This document shows, piece after piece, positions 11,260 through 23,490 of a DNA stretch of 64,000 nucleotides. Both the position numbers and the translations under genes were made by a program. Source of the DNA: Axinella damicornis (lineage: Eukaryota > Porifera > Demospongiae > Axinellida > Axinellidae). Position 1 is the stretch's first letter; the number at the start of each line of letters is the position of its first letter. A model generated the notes under the pieces. It searched no databases and was not told the origin of the DNA. It saw nothing but the letters and a program-made list of their open reading frames with translations. The stretch is taken from NCBI GenBank assembly GCA_963931865.1, contig OZ007518.1, positions 10,369,052 through 10,433,051 on the forward strand, read 5' to 3'.

Positions 11260-12280
11260 CTAACACAGTGCGTTCCATCCAATGAAGTTAGAGCATATGA
11301 ATGTGTGGATGCCAAATGTGGCTGCCAGTGCAGCCACTACAATACCTGTGCTGTCCCCCACACTTGCCACACCCATCGAAAACTCTCGATGTAACTTGGG
11401 GACCTGATAGGGGAGGGAGGGGAGGAAGAGGAGCAGAGAGGAGGGAAGAGGAAGGGAGAGGAGGGGAGGGGAGGGGGAGTAAGGGAGAGGAGGGGAGGAA
11501 GAGGAAGGGAGAGGAGAAGAGGGGGAGGAAGGGAGAGGAGGGGAGGAAGAGGAAGGAGGGGAGGGGGAGGAAGGGAGAGGAGAAGAGGGGGAGGAAGGGA
11601 GAGGAGGGGAGGAAGAGGAAGGGAGAGGAGAAGAGGGGGAGGAAGGGAGAGGAGGGGGAGGGGAGGAAGAGGAAGGGAGAGGAGAAGAGGGGGAGGAAGG
11701 GAGAGGAGAAGAGGGGGAGGAAGGGAGAGGAGGGGAGGGAGAGGAGAAGAGGGGGAGGAAGGGAGAGGAGGGGAGGAAGAAGAGTGGAAGGAAGGAGGAG
11801 AGGGAGGAAGAGGATGAAATGTAAGAAAGTCCTTGCCAAGGAGCGACCAGAGGTGAGTCTTGAAGGCTAGAACAGCAGTTTTATCAAACGGCTACACTTT
11901 TCACGGGGTAAAGAATGTAATTATTACGCAGTAATTGGCAATGGACGAACGTGATTCGCCTACCCGAAATCAAGACTGCTGAGCTCATCACATACAGGAA
12001 TTTTGCCAAGTGTCACCAGGCCCACTTCCCGCGCATTTCGCATGTGGGCCTGGGAACGAGGCTACCTTTACACAGTACGGTACTGTAGATGCTCACCTCC
12101 TTGGATATGGCGTAGAAGGCATTCACATAGACTCCGCCCCCTAGCAACCCCTCGTACAGGATGATGAAGAAGGTGATCCAAAAGGAGGGGATGAAGAGGT
12201 ACACCGTCTCGCAAAACAGAAAGACAAAGTTGATGACCTGTGCCAGGGTGTGTGAGGGTGTGTCAATGCATTTGCGCCGA

Positions 12281-12343
<63 letters not shown>

Positions 12344-13999
12344 CGTGTGGGTGTGTGTGTGTGCGTGTGGGTGTGTGTATGTGTTGTAGGAGTGAAAAAA
12401 CAGATTGATAGAGAATCCCTTTTGAAGTCAGTGTACGTTGCAACAGCACCTTGGCCACAAGACACATCTATTTCTTGTTAATCATGCTCTATTGGATGCA
12501 GTAATAATTGTCAACACAACCACATGACATGGTTTTTTCCAACCTTCCACTCCACCTGTATTATGGCTATAGTATCCTGAAGTGTGTGCGTGTGCTGTGT
12601 GTATGCGTGCGTGTGTGCGTGTGTGTGTGTGCGTGTGTGTGTGAGTGCATGTGTGCATGTGTGAGTGAAATGCTCCACCTGTAACACGGCCAGTATCCAG
12701 AAGTGCTTGATGTGGACAACGCTGACTGATGACCGCGATATGAGCACCCCAACCTGATATACCACCTGCAACCTGGGGGCAGAAAGAACCAATCGGATTT
12801 ATTCTGCACCAAGGATAACATTCAGGAATTCTGTAAGATCACTTTAGGAGCTAAATGCAGCCTTGCGATTGGTTGTACAGCACCCAATACTTACTATAGC
12901 ACCAGGAAGCTACAATTGTACAATCCGATTGGACTACTCAAATCAAAGCTAACCAATCAGATCCATTACACACTCACCATCTGTACTGGGCCTTTTGGTC
13001 TAGGCACAGTCCTCCGATGTGAGTGTCGGGGTAGTAGAGCAGCTCGAAGAGTCCCTGGTTGATCATGTACTCTGCCGTGTACACCACAAAGAGAGGGACC
13101 ATGTACTTGATGAGCCGAGGGATGTACTTCACGTGGGACCACCAGAACGCGGCCTCCTCCTTGTTTAAAAGCTTTACATTTAGTTTGAGTCGCATGCGAC
13201 CCGTTACACCAACGGTATTCTGGGTTGGACTGTGCAACAGCGCTTCGTTGTCATCTATGTCGCTATTCGTGCTTGACATTGGGTATTTGCCCTCATCGTG
13301 AGGGTTCACATCCGACTGGTGACTGACTGGAGGTGTGCTACTGTATGGTGGAGGGTCATCGTTTGATTGGTCAGAAGTTTCGGGTATAATACTCCCCGGC
13401 TTCCCGAGGACAAACAGGTAGCTAACGAGCATCAGGAATGGCATGAAGGTCTGAATGTACAGCGTCACCTGGGCACTCAAGACTGACTTTAACCCTGCAT
13501 AAACCAGGGCACCAGCCACCCCAGCAGCTCCTAAAGGGTTAAAGCATCAATCGATTGTTAACCCTTTCCCACCCACAGCATTTCAGAAGATCATTTCAGC
13601 TTCTAGAGCCCTTAGCAGTACACTGTTGATGTTCAGTAGTATACTGCAGTATACTATTGATGCTACAGTAATATACTGCAGTATACTGCTGATGTTACAG
13701 TAATATACAATAATATACTGCAGTATACAAACAATTTCATACTCCTCACCAGTCCCGGAGGACCATCCCGTGACGGTTGATTTATCGTAGCGAGCGGTGA
13801 AGCTGAGGAAAGTGATCTCACCAAACCCGGACGAGATGCTCGCACACACCACGCCGAACAGCACCAGCGGCTCGTTGAGAGCCAGCCCCACCAACACGAA
13901 GCTGAGTAAGGACGTCAGGACAACGACCAACACCCGGATCCTATTGGATACAGAGCAATTAGAAACAGATGGATAAATAAATACATAGATGAATAGGCT

Positions 14000-14036
<37 letters not shown>

Positions 14037-17000
14037 CATAGGTGACGGAACTGAGGGGTAGTGGAGGTACTCTCTCCCACGACACCAAAAGAGCGTCCTC
14101 TTTTGTTGCGCTGTGGGGAGAATCCATAACAAAATAAAGAAGCATCGTTGTAAGGCCAGTGGTGTCCAGACTCGATCCTTTTGCCGAGTCCTCGCACTAG
14201 CCATTGTAGCTAATTCCAAGTGGGTGGGCTCCTCCCCTGCAATACTAGCCCCACCACCTAGATGATATTGTCCATCAGCCGGTGGCTGGTCCCCTGCAAT
14301 ACTAGTCCCACCACCTAGATGATATTGTCCCATCAGCTGGTGGCTGGTCTCCTGCAATACTAGTCCCACCACCTAGATGATATTGTCCCATCAGCCAGTG
14401 GCTGGTCCCCTGCAATACTAGTCCCACCACCTAGATGATATTGTCCCATCAGCTGGTGGCTGGTCTCCTGCAATACTAGTCCCACCACCTAGATGATATT
14501 GTCCATCAGCTGGTGGCTGGTCCCCTGCAATACTAGTCCCACCACCTAGATGATATTGTCCCATCAGCTGGTGGCTGGTCCCCTGCAATACTAGTCCCAC
14601 CACCTAGATGATATTGTCCCATCAGCCGGTGGCTGGTCCCCTGCAATACTAGTCCCACCACCTAGATGATATTGTCCATCAGCTGGTGGCTGGTCTCCTG
14701 CAATACTAGTCCCACCACCTAGATGATATTGTCCATCAGCCGGTGGCTGGTCCCCTGCAATACTAGTCCCACCACCTAGATGATATTGTCCATCAGCCGG
14801 TGGCTGGTCCCCTGCAATACTAGTCCCACCACCTAGATGATATTGTCCCATCAGCTGGTGGCTGGTCTCCTGCAATACTAGTCCCACCACCTAGATGATA
14901 TTGTCCCATCAGCCGGTGGCTGGTCTCCTGCAATACTAGTCCCACCACCTAGATGATATTGTCCATCAGCTGGTGGCTGGTCCCCTGCAATACTAGCCCC
15001 ACCACCTAGATGATATTGTCCCATCAGCCGGTGGCTGGTCTCCTGCAATACTAGTCCCACCACCTAGATGATATTGTCCCATCAGCCGGTGGCTGGTCTC
15101 CTGCAATACTAGTCCCACCACCTAGATGATATTGTCCATCAGCCGGTGGCTGGTCCCCTGCAATACTAGCCCCACCACCTAGATGATATTGTCCATCAGC
15201 CGGGGGCTGGTCTCCTGCAATACTAGTCCCACCACCTAGATGATATTGTCCATCAGCCGGGGGCTGGTCTCCTGCAATACTAGTCCCACCACCTAGATGA
15301 TATTGTCCCATCAGCTGGTGGCTGGTCCCCCTGGGAACACAACAACATCTGCTGCTGAACAATACCAGAGGGCAGATGCGAACTTCTTTTTGAGGGCTTG
15401 GGGATTCTGATAGAGGTTTGTTGCTCACCAGTATGGAATGAAGTTCATGAAATATGGAGCCAGCAGCTTGATGAAGAATGTTGGTAGAATGTCAGCCAAT
15501 AAAATTACCTGAAGATACAAGCATAATATATTGTGACACAGAGCATAGTCATGTTCCAGTCACATGATCTGCATCATAAACTGCCATAGTAGTCACATGA
15601 CCTGCTATGTAGTCACATGACCTGCTATATGTAGCCTCCAAAGCTCGCAGTCCAACAAGTGAAGAGTCAGGGTATTAACTACTTTCATGACCGTCTTCGA
15701 TGTCATAATAAAATATTTAACCCCCAAAGGACTGCAGGATAATGTCCATCCTTCTTTCCTTGTTTGGGCTGTGGGTTACTGAGTCTAGTGAACTGCTAAC
15801 TCATCACAAGATTGCCATGCAAGAGTCACATGAGAGTCACACGATCGTACTATCTACCAAACGTACTGAGGTGCCCTGGATGTTGCATCTCTCTCTTCCA
15901 ATGAAATGTGAAGTGTTAGTAGTCTCATTAAAAATGGCAGTGCAAGCCATCGACGTTGCATTAGTCGAGTTATCACCACAGTTAGAGTGTCTGCCCTCCA
16001 GAATTGAGATGATGTCAAAGGCGGCGCTGAGCATGATGACGTAAGGGTAGTTGTTGCATAGACCGAGGATCCAGAAGCCGACGATGTTGCGCCATTTCTC
16101 CACCCGGTTAAGGGGCTTGTCTGCGGATTAAGAACATAACCAGCTCGTGGAAACTACAGTTGCACAGAAGCTACACACGTACGTATCAGTGAGTGAGAAA
16201 TGGGGTATCAGTAGGCCTAGTGCCTCACCCGTGTGCAGGCGAAATGCACAATATTGTGGAGTGAGCCCGAATGAGTGCACACATGCAGAATATGGAACAG
16301 TTGTATGTCATCAGAATGTGACTGCATGAGCACAGCACAATCTCAGGCCCCAGAACATCACACCAAAAAGTATGTAGCTACACACGTATGCACAACACAG
16401 GAACTATGAGTCAGGCTAGCACTAGTAGTCTAGCCTATGGCACATAACACATGATTTGCATGCTACACACTGGTCCAGCACACCGTAGATATGAGCTTTG
16501 CTGTGGAGATTCCAACTGTCACTTCGTTGCCTGCAATCGAGCTTCAGCAGTCTGTTGAATCTCAGGTTTCGCTTACAAATTATCTTGATGCAAACGCTTG
16601 TCTTCCCTAGCCTCGTTCCCAGGCCTTCTGATCCCACTTACAGTACTGTCTTCCCTAGCCTCGTTCCCAGGCCTTCTGATCCCACTTGCAGTACTGTCTT
16701 CCCTAGCCTCGTTCCCAGGCCTTCTGATCCCACTTGCAGCACTGTCTTCCCTAGCCTCGTTCCCAGGCCTTCTGATCCCACTTGCAGTACTGTCTTCCCT
16801 AGCCTCGTTCCCAGGCCTTCTGATCCCACTTGCAGTACTAACGCAGTACTGCAAGTGGGATCAGAAGGATCCCCGTGATCTGAACTAGCATCGATTTTGA
16901 CGTTTAGTAAGTATGTAAAGACCAATTAAGCGTTTAAAGATGATCGTTCATGATGTATCAATGCTAGTTCAGATCACAGGGATCCATGCTAGAGTACTGG

Positions 17001-17308
17001 CTTGCCAAGAGACACAAGTTCCTTACTGTGATTGCTATGCTTGCAACTGGATACCTACCCCATTGCTGAACAGAACAGAACAAAAAGTCATATCAGCTGA
17101 TTGTGACCTCTTGGGGAAGCTAAAGGAAACCCAATAAGCCCCAGGTTTCACCTTCGTGCTCTGCAGTTACGTGTCCTCTCTCCCCCGCCCTCTCCCCCTC
17201 AACCAAGGGGTCAGATTCCGAGTATCCCGAAGCGTGCGTTGTCATCTCCGCGGTCCCAGTGTCACTGCCCACGAACGATGTCTCAGCAACACCGTCAGCA
17301 GAACTCAT
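11260..17308 (-). CDS. CLN3: Battenin / CLN3 lysosomal membrane protein
   Basis: Eight exons on the minus strand: 17308-17152, 16120-15867, 15508-15429, 13940-13750, 13530-12978, 12772-12679, 12237-12097, 11403-11260. All junctions are GT-AG and in phase, giving about 537 residues (human 438). Diagnostic segments: [96 protein letters not shown] and [20 protein letters not shown]3 is a polytopic late-endosomal/lysosomal protein whose loss causes juvenile neuronal ceroid lipofuscinosis in humans; it functions in clearance of glycerophosphodiesters. Extra length comes mainly from a polar loop (about 70 residues, rich in Ser, Asp and Pro) between the middle membrane segments. The C-terminus ends NALC and lacks the CaaX-type end (CQLS) of the human protein. 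Confidence 0.93.
11404..11815. repeat. 400-bp polypurine tract abutting the last CLN3 acceptor
   Basis: Almost pure purine on the + strand (GGGAGGAAGGGAGAGGAGAAG type, units about 60 bp). On the CLN3 strand it is a giant polypyrimidine tract ending at the 3' splice site at 11404. Long ORFs on both strands here are artefacts. Confidence 0.85.
12270..12400. repeat. (GT)n microsatellite in CLN3 intron
   Basis: Interrupted GT run with GC and GGG interruptions, roughly 30 bp upstream (on the gene strand) of the CLN3 exon ending at 12237. A similar run lies at 12580-12665. Confidence 0.85.
14220..15335. repeat. 57/58-bp minisatellite in CLN3 intron
   Basis: About 19 tandem copies of a 57-58-bp unit (containing CTAGATGATATTGTCC) with low divergence. 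One-base length differences between units shift frames, so the reverse-strand reading frames ([20 protein letters not shown] repeats) are not genes. A (GATA)n run lies nearby at 14000-14036. Confidence 0.9.
16608..16850. repeat. Tandem array of the TAGCCTCGTTCCCAG terminus
   Basis: Five copies of a 48-bp unit, each carrying TAGCCTCGTTCCCAGGCC and CCCACTTGCAGTACTG, followed by one inverted partial copy (16847-16866). It looks like tandem amplification of one arm of the hairpin family. Confidence 0.85.
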
Positions 17309-17711
17309 GTCAAGATTATGGTTTCCGAAATTGCAAGCCCAAGGGGCGGGGCAAGACAGGGCTGGAAATGGGGAAGTCCTAGGAATGTCTCAGGCCATTA
17401 TCCAACTAGCTACATTCGCGATTCGTTTGCCAATGCATGCGACAAAAATCGGATATTGATCTGAGATATGTCACTGAAGAACATATCACAATGACCCACC
17501 GGCCCAGCTACCTCAGAGGGATAATTACAATGTTGACTTTATCAGTGGATTAAAAATAATTGAATCACAATCGTCCGGTTGATGCACACAAAAACCTAAC
17601 ATGGGGCAATCAGTAGTCAAACCACAAAAGTCTTGAACTCCGCCTACAATAATTATGATTTGTATAGTCCACAACAAACTAGATATGTCTTTTCTTCGTG
17701 CTGTGTGTCGT
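17309..17711. other. Spacer between HDAC6-like 3' end and CLN3 5' end
   Basis: Both flanking genes are on the minus strand. About 400 bp must hold the CLN3 promoter/5' UTR and the HDAC6-like 3' UTR. I see no other gene. Confidence 0.5.
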
Positions 17712-18947
17712 CTATGTCCATCCGTCCACGTTGCAGCCGAACTTGCTCCGATGTGCTGCGTTCTTAGCCGGCATTAGCACCTGTGAACCAATCAGTTGAT
17801 GCAAGACAGAATGAATGTGCACCAGAGCACAGTCACAAGTTTCAACCAATCAAACGGCCATACAGTAAAACATCCGACAGTGGACCCTCTGAGATGGGGA
17901 TAATAATACAATAAACCTCTCTACAAAGGACTATTAAATAATTGGTTTCCCTATAGTTCTAACACATTTCAACCTCCGAGAGAGGACCTCTCTATACAAA
18001 GGACAAAACACCTGAATTCATATTGTCCCCAATGCGTCCTCTGTGGAGAGGTTTCACTTATTAGCTCATTTTCAGGAAGTAAAAGTGGTTAAGTTGTAGC
18101 CTCGTGCTGAAAGACGATGACACGGAGAATAAGGGATGGACCACTTCTTTACTTCCGAGCAGGTTGGGAGTCATGGAAGGAAGCTATGCCATTGAACATT
18201 AGCAAGCAAGTATGCATACAAGTTACGAAGGGAAGTCCTACGCGTTCAGTTGTTACACATGCTAGAAATAGTGCATGTGATCAATAATCGCATAGGAACC
18301 ATTGACCTTTGAACCAATGTTGTTTTAGTTAACTAAAACTAAAACTATAATGCATTTTAGTATGGCATATTTCACTTTAGTAATTAAAACTAAAACTAAA
18401 ATGAGAACTGTCTCAGCCTGTTAATTAAAACTACAACTAAACTAGAGTGAAAATCACCCAAAAATGGTAGTTACTAAAACTAAAAGAGCCTTTACTAACC
18501 CTTTTGAGATTTAGTAATTAAAACTAAAACTAAACTAAACAATGCGACTTCTACCTAATTAAAACCAAAACTAAACTATTTCAGTTTTAGATAACTAAAA
18601 CAACATTGCTTTGAACCCATGTAACATGTTTGCAGTGAATGGGTGGTTTATATTGTACAAGCACAAACTATGGATATCAGACCTCCTGAGCCTGAGAATG
18701 AGAGTACTTCAATCCTACCATGTATGGGGGGAGGGGGGAAAGGGGGGGAGAGGGGGGGGGGGAGAGGGGGAGGGGGTGACCTTTGCACTGGTATGTACCT
18801 CATTGTTAATGTAGGAGTCGCACACAAAGCACCACACGGAGAAGTCGGCCAGGGAGAGGACCACCTTGTGACCACTGCTCTCCTCGTGGACCAACATGTG
18901 CTGGTTGATATAGCGACCGCAGTACACCTGTGTGGGTGTGTGTGTGT

Positions 18948-18979
<32 letters not shown>

Positions 18980-19831
18980 ATGTGAGCAGTAGCTGCATAC
19001 TGCATATACTGTGCTGTGGTTGAACTACACGACATCGTACTGTTACAGTAGATTGTACTTCCGTTCGAACATTTGTGTATTCCGTAGATTTTTGTGGAAA
19101 CTGTGCTCTGCAAGTAATCATGATGCTCATGCTAAGTGCCCACAGCTTCCGGACTTTAGTGTGTTCCGGACCGGTCGTTTCCATGAAGCTACGCCTGCAG
19201 GAAGTTCTTGCCGCTGACGCTAACAGGGTGATCGCAATGCTCACAGTGCAATCCGCTGTACACTAATGCACAGTGTCATGCAAAGGAGAAATCACTGTAC
19301 ACATTATGAGAAATCATGTCAACATTTTCGTCAGTATGTAAAGAGTTACCCCCCCCCCCCAACATCTTACATGGTAACATGAGAGGCAGACCCACGGCTC
19401 CTTCCGTTCCCCACACGTCTCACAGCACTGCGAGGCGTCAATGCCAAATGGTGGAAGNNNNNNNNNNNNNNNNNNNNNNNNNNNNNNNNNNNNNNNNNNN
19501 NNNNNNNNNNNNNNNNNNNNNNNNNNNNNNNNNNNNNNNNNNNNNNNNNNNNNNNNNNNNNNNNNNNNNNNNNNNNNNNNNNNNNNNNNNNNNNNNNNNN
19601 NNNNNNNNNNNNNNNNNNNNNNNNNNNNNNNNNNNNNNNNNNNNNNNNNNNNNNNNNCGGTGGAAGATGATTCACCTGGGAGGAAGGGAGAGAGGAAGGA
19701 GGAGGAGGAGGGAGGGAGGGAGGGAGGGAGGGAGGGAGGGAGGGAGGGAGGGATGAGGGAGTGAAGGGGAGGAATAAGTGTTTGTGTTGTGTGTGTGTGA
19801 CTGTGCGACTATGTGTGTGTCGGACTATGCC

Positions 19832-19863
<32 letters not shown>

Positions 19864-20814
19864 CGTGTGTGTGTGACCGTGTAAGGTGTGGAGGGTGTAC
19901 CTGGGTGAGGTGTTCACACCACGGCTTGGGAACCACCGCAAACATAACAACCTGTGCATGTGTGAGGGGTGAGTGTGAGGGGGGTGACGGTGTGAGGGGA
20001 GTGACGGTGTGAGGGGAGTGATGGTGTGAGGGGGGAGTGACGGAGTGACGGCGTGAGAGCGATGGTGTGAGGGGGAAGAGTGACGGTGTGAGGGGGGAGA
20101 GTGACGGCGTGAGGGGGGAGAGTGACGGCATGAGGGGGGAGAGTGACGGTGTGAGGGGGGAGAGTGACGGAGTGATGGTGTAACGGTGTGGAGTGGATTT
20201 GTCAACTGGATCTACTGCAAAGAGCTAACTCACATTGCCAGCATCTTGAAGACCCTCCACAACCTCCTGCTGGGATTCACTGATTCCAACTGGAGGAGGG
20301 GGCGTGGCAGTGGCCTCTTGATCATGTGACTGGGTGGTGGGTGTGGCCTCACGATCAACTGACACCTCAGTGGTGGTCACATGTGGTGCTGCATCTTCGG
20401 AACGGCTCTGGAGGGGAACACGGGACTTGGGGTAATAATGGCAACCTTCAATTGACCAATCAGGTCACGGATATCAAACTATGCACCAGGTCTGGTTGAA
20501 GGAAGAGCGACAGGATGGACTCTGTAAGATTGCGTGAACAGCAACACACCAAAAGCCAAACACTGTGACAACGTCGTGGCAACAAGGTGACAACGTCATG
20601 GCAACAAGGTGACAACGTCATGGCAACAAGGTGACAACGTCATGGCAACAAGAATACTAGCCACCCAGGTACACACACAGCACTGACCTGGCCTCATTCC
20701 CATAACCATTCTGTGTCCCTTGTAGTACGGAAAAGAAGGGAGGTGGGACGTACTAGAGAGGAAAGTTGTGCATGCATGTGCACAACACACCCACACACAG
20801 TCACACAACACACC

Positions 20815-20899
<85 letters not shown>

Positions 20900-23413
20900 G
20901 AGGTCCACTCCTCCCGAAGGATTTGTGTTCGTCTTCTGGTGTGACCCTGTCCATCACATCCTCACTGTTGTCCTGCCAGTGCTCCGCCCTCTCCCCCAGA
21001 TCCTCACCAACGGCTGGATGGACAACCAGACAACCACTCCCATACACACAGCCTCACTCCCAACAGTTTTCTTAAATGTATCATTCTGCAGCCAGCAGGG
21101 AAGGAATGTAGGTTACCTTTTCACTGGCAGTTAATCTGTGTGGTTATGCCGTATGGGCGTACAGTCACAGGCTGATCAGTGACAGTTCTAAGTATTAGAG
21201 TGACCATCCTATGGGCGTACAGTCACAGGCTGATCAGTCACAGTTCTAAGTATTAGAGTGACCATATATGGGCGTACAGTCACAGGCTGATCAGTCACAG
21301 TTCTAAGTATTAGAGTGACCATCCTATGGGCGTACAGTCACAGGCTGATCAGTCACAGTTCTAAGTATTAGAGTGACCATATATGGGCGTACAGTCACAG
21401 GCTGATCAGTCACAGTTCTAAGTATTAGAGTGACTATATATGGGCGTACAGTCACAGGCTGATCAGTCACAGTTCTAAGTATTAGAGTGACCATCCTATG
21501 GGCGTACAGTCACAGGCTGATCAGTCACAGTTCTAAGTATTAGAGTGACCATATATGGGCGTACAGTCACAGGCTGATCAGTCACAGTTCTAAGTATTAG
21601 AGTGACCATATATGGGCGTACAGTCACAGGCTGATCAGTCACAGTTCTAAGTATTAGAGTGACCATCCTATGGGCGTACAGTCACAGGCTGATCAGTCAC
21701 AGTTCTAAGTATTAGAGTGACCATATATGGGCGTACAGTCACAGGCTGATCAGTCACAGTTCTAAGTATTAGAGTGACCATCCTATGGGCGTACAGTCAC
21801 AGGCTGATCAGTCACAGTTCTAAGTATTAGAGTGACCATCCTATGGGCGTACAGTCACAGGCTGATCAGTCACAGTTCTAAGTATTAGAGTGACCATATA
21901 TGGGCGTACAGTCACAGCTCTAAGTGTGGAGTGACCACCCCTTGGCTAGGTAAGGCTGTAGGCCAAGTCAGTAGAATCTCTGGTGTTTGAGTGCCTGACA
22001 GGGCAGTGCCTTGGTTGCTAAGCGAGGAGATTTTGATCATACGGGTACTACATTGGCACCCCACATGAGAACAGTTTGGTGTGTGAGGTCTCTGTGCCTT
22101 GTGCCATATTTTCATAGCCTCGTTCCCAGGCCTACCCCGTTTTTTCTGTTCTTCGGTTTCCGTTGACAATAATACACGGATGCGGCGTTTTTCGCCGCCC
22201 TTCTGCATCCGTGTATTATTGTCAACGGAAACCGAAGAACAGAAAAAACGGGGTAGGCCTGGGAACGAGGCTAATATTTTCACTCACCAACAACTTTCAG
22301 TGACTTCCAGTACTTGGCATGTGTTTGTGCAACACTTCGAATACACTCCACTGCACTGTACAGGCAGAAAGAAATCATTCTTTTTACGTATATGTACACT
22401 TCACTACAGTGTATGAGGGAAGAAATAATTTCATCTGCATAACTTTTGGTTAATTAGAGAGGGTATTACACATACACACATACTAGTAGTTTGGAACAGC
22501 GGACTCCACAGGTGGTAGGACATCCCCGAGCAGGGCTGCTGCACACGCACACATTGAGTTGGAAATAGAGGAGAGATTGTACCCTCCCTTGCGGTGAGGG
22601 AGAGAGACGGAGGGAGGGAGAGAGACAGAGGGAGATTGAGAGGGAGGAAGAGCGAGGAGGTAATGAGCATTCCAACGGTGTGGTCCCACTTCTATTCCTC
22701 AGGTACAAGGGAATGGGACTGAAAAATAATTGAGCCTTCATGGAATAACGAAATAATAACTTGGCCCCACCCACTTCTGTTTGTTATGTGTTCGGCAAGA
22801 GACTAACCTATACCCTGGTTTACTGTCAACACAATGAACTGCATAGCGTACCTCTAGTGCAATGACCACTTTCCCACCGGCCAGGCTTGTGAGGAGGTGT
22901 GTCATGTGGGCGTACCCAGAGGGTGTGATATCGTAGTGGCCGAGAGGGTCCCCACGGGCAGCGTCAAACCCACAGGAGATGATCACCAGCTCTGGATTGT
23001 ACTGTGTGTGAGGGTGTGTTGAGAGCATGTGAGGGTGTGTGAGGGTGTGTGAGGGTGTGCATGTACACTCAATATTCATGTAGTCAGTAATATAAATGAC
23101 CTCACCATCACATCACCATTACACCATCATGACATCATCATGACATCATCATGGCATCATCATGACATCATCATGACATCATCATCACACCATCATCGCA
23201 CATACCTCATAAGCAATGGGCATGAGGATATGATGGAAAGCAGCGAGATACTCGGCGTCGCCCATGGTTGTCCCGCTCCATGCCACATTGACATTGTATC
23301 CCTCTCCCTCCTCCTTCCCCACATGCGTGTGACTAGCATCTGGGCTGCCTGGGTAGAACATCCCGTTGTCATAGCGATGGAGAGAGACATACAGCACCCT
23401 GTATGTGACAGTG

Positions 23414-23490
<77 letters not shown>

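Noticed and set aside
11288..11870. Long ORFs on both strands rich in Glu-Gly-Arg or Leu-Pro-Ser
   Set aside because: Low-complexity polypurine tract next to the CLN3 acceptor.
14220..15428. Reverse-strand ORFs with [20 protein letters not shown] repeats; also considered a CRISPR array
   Set aside because: Tandem intronic minisatellite without spacers, in a eukaryotic gene; frames shift between units.
21147..21920. CRISPR-like regularity
   Set aside because: Contiguous 58-bp tandem repeat without unique spacers.
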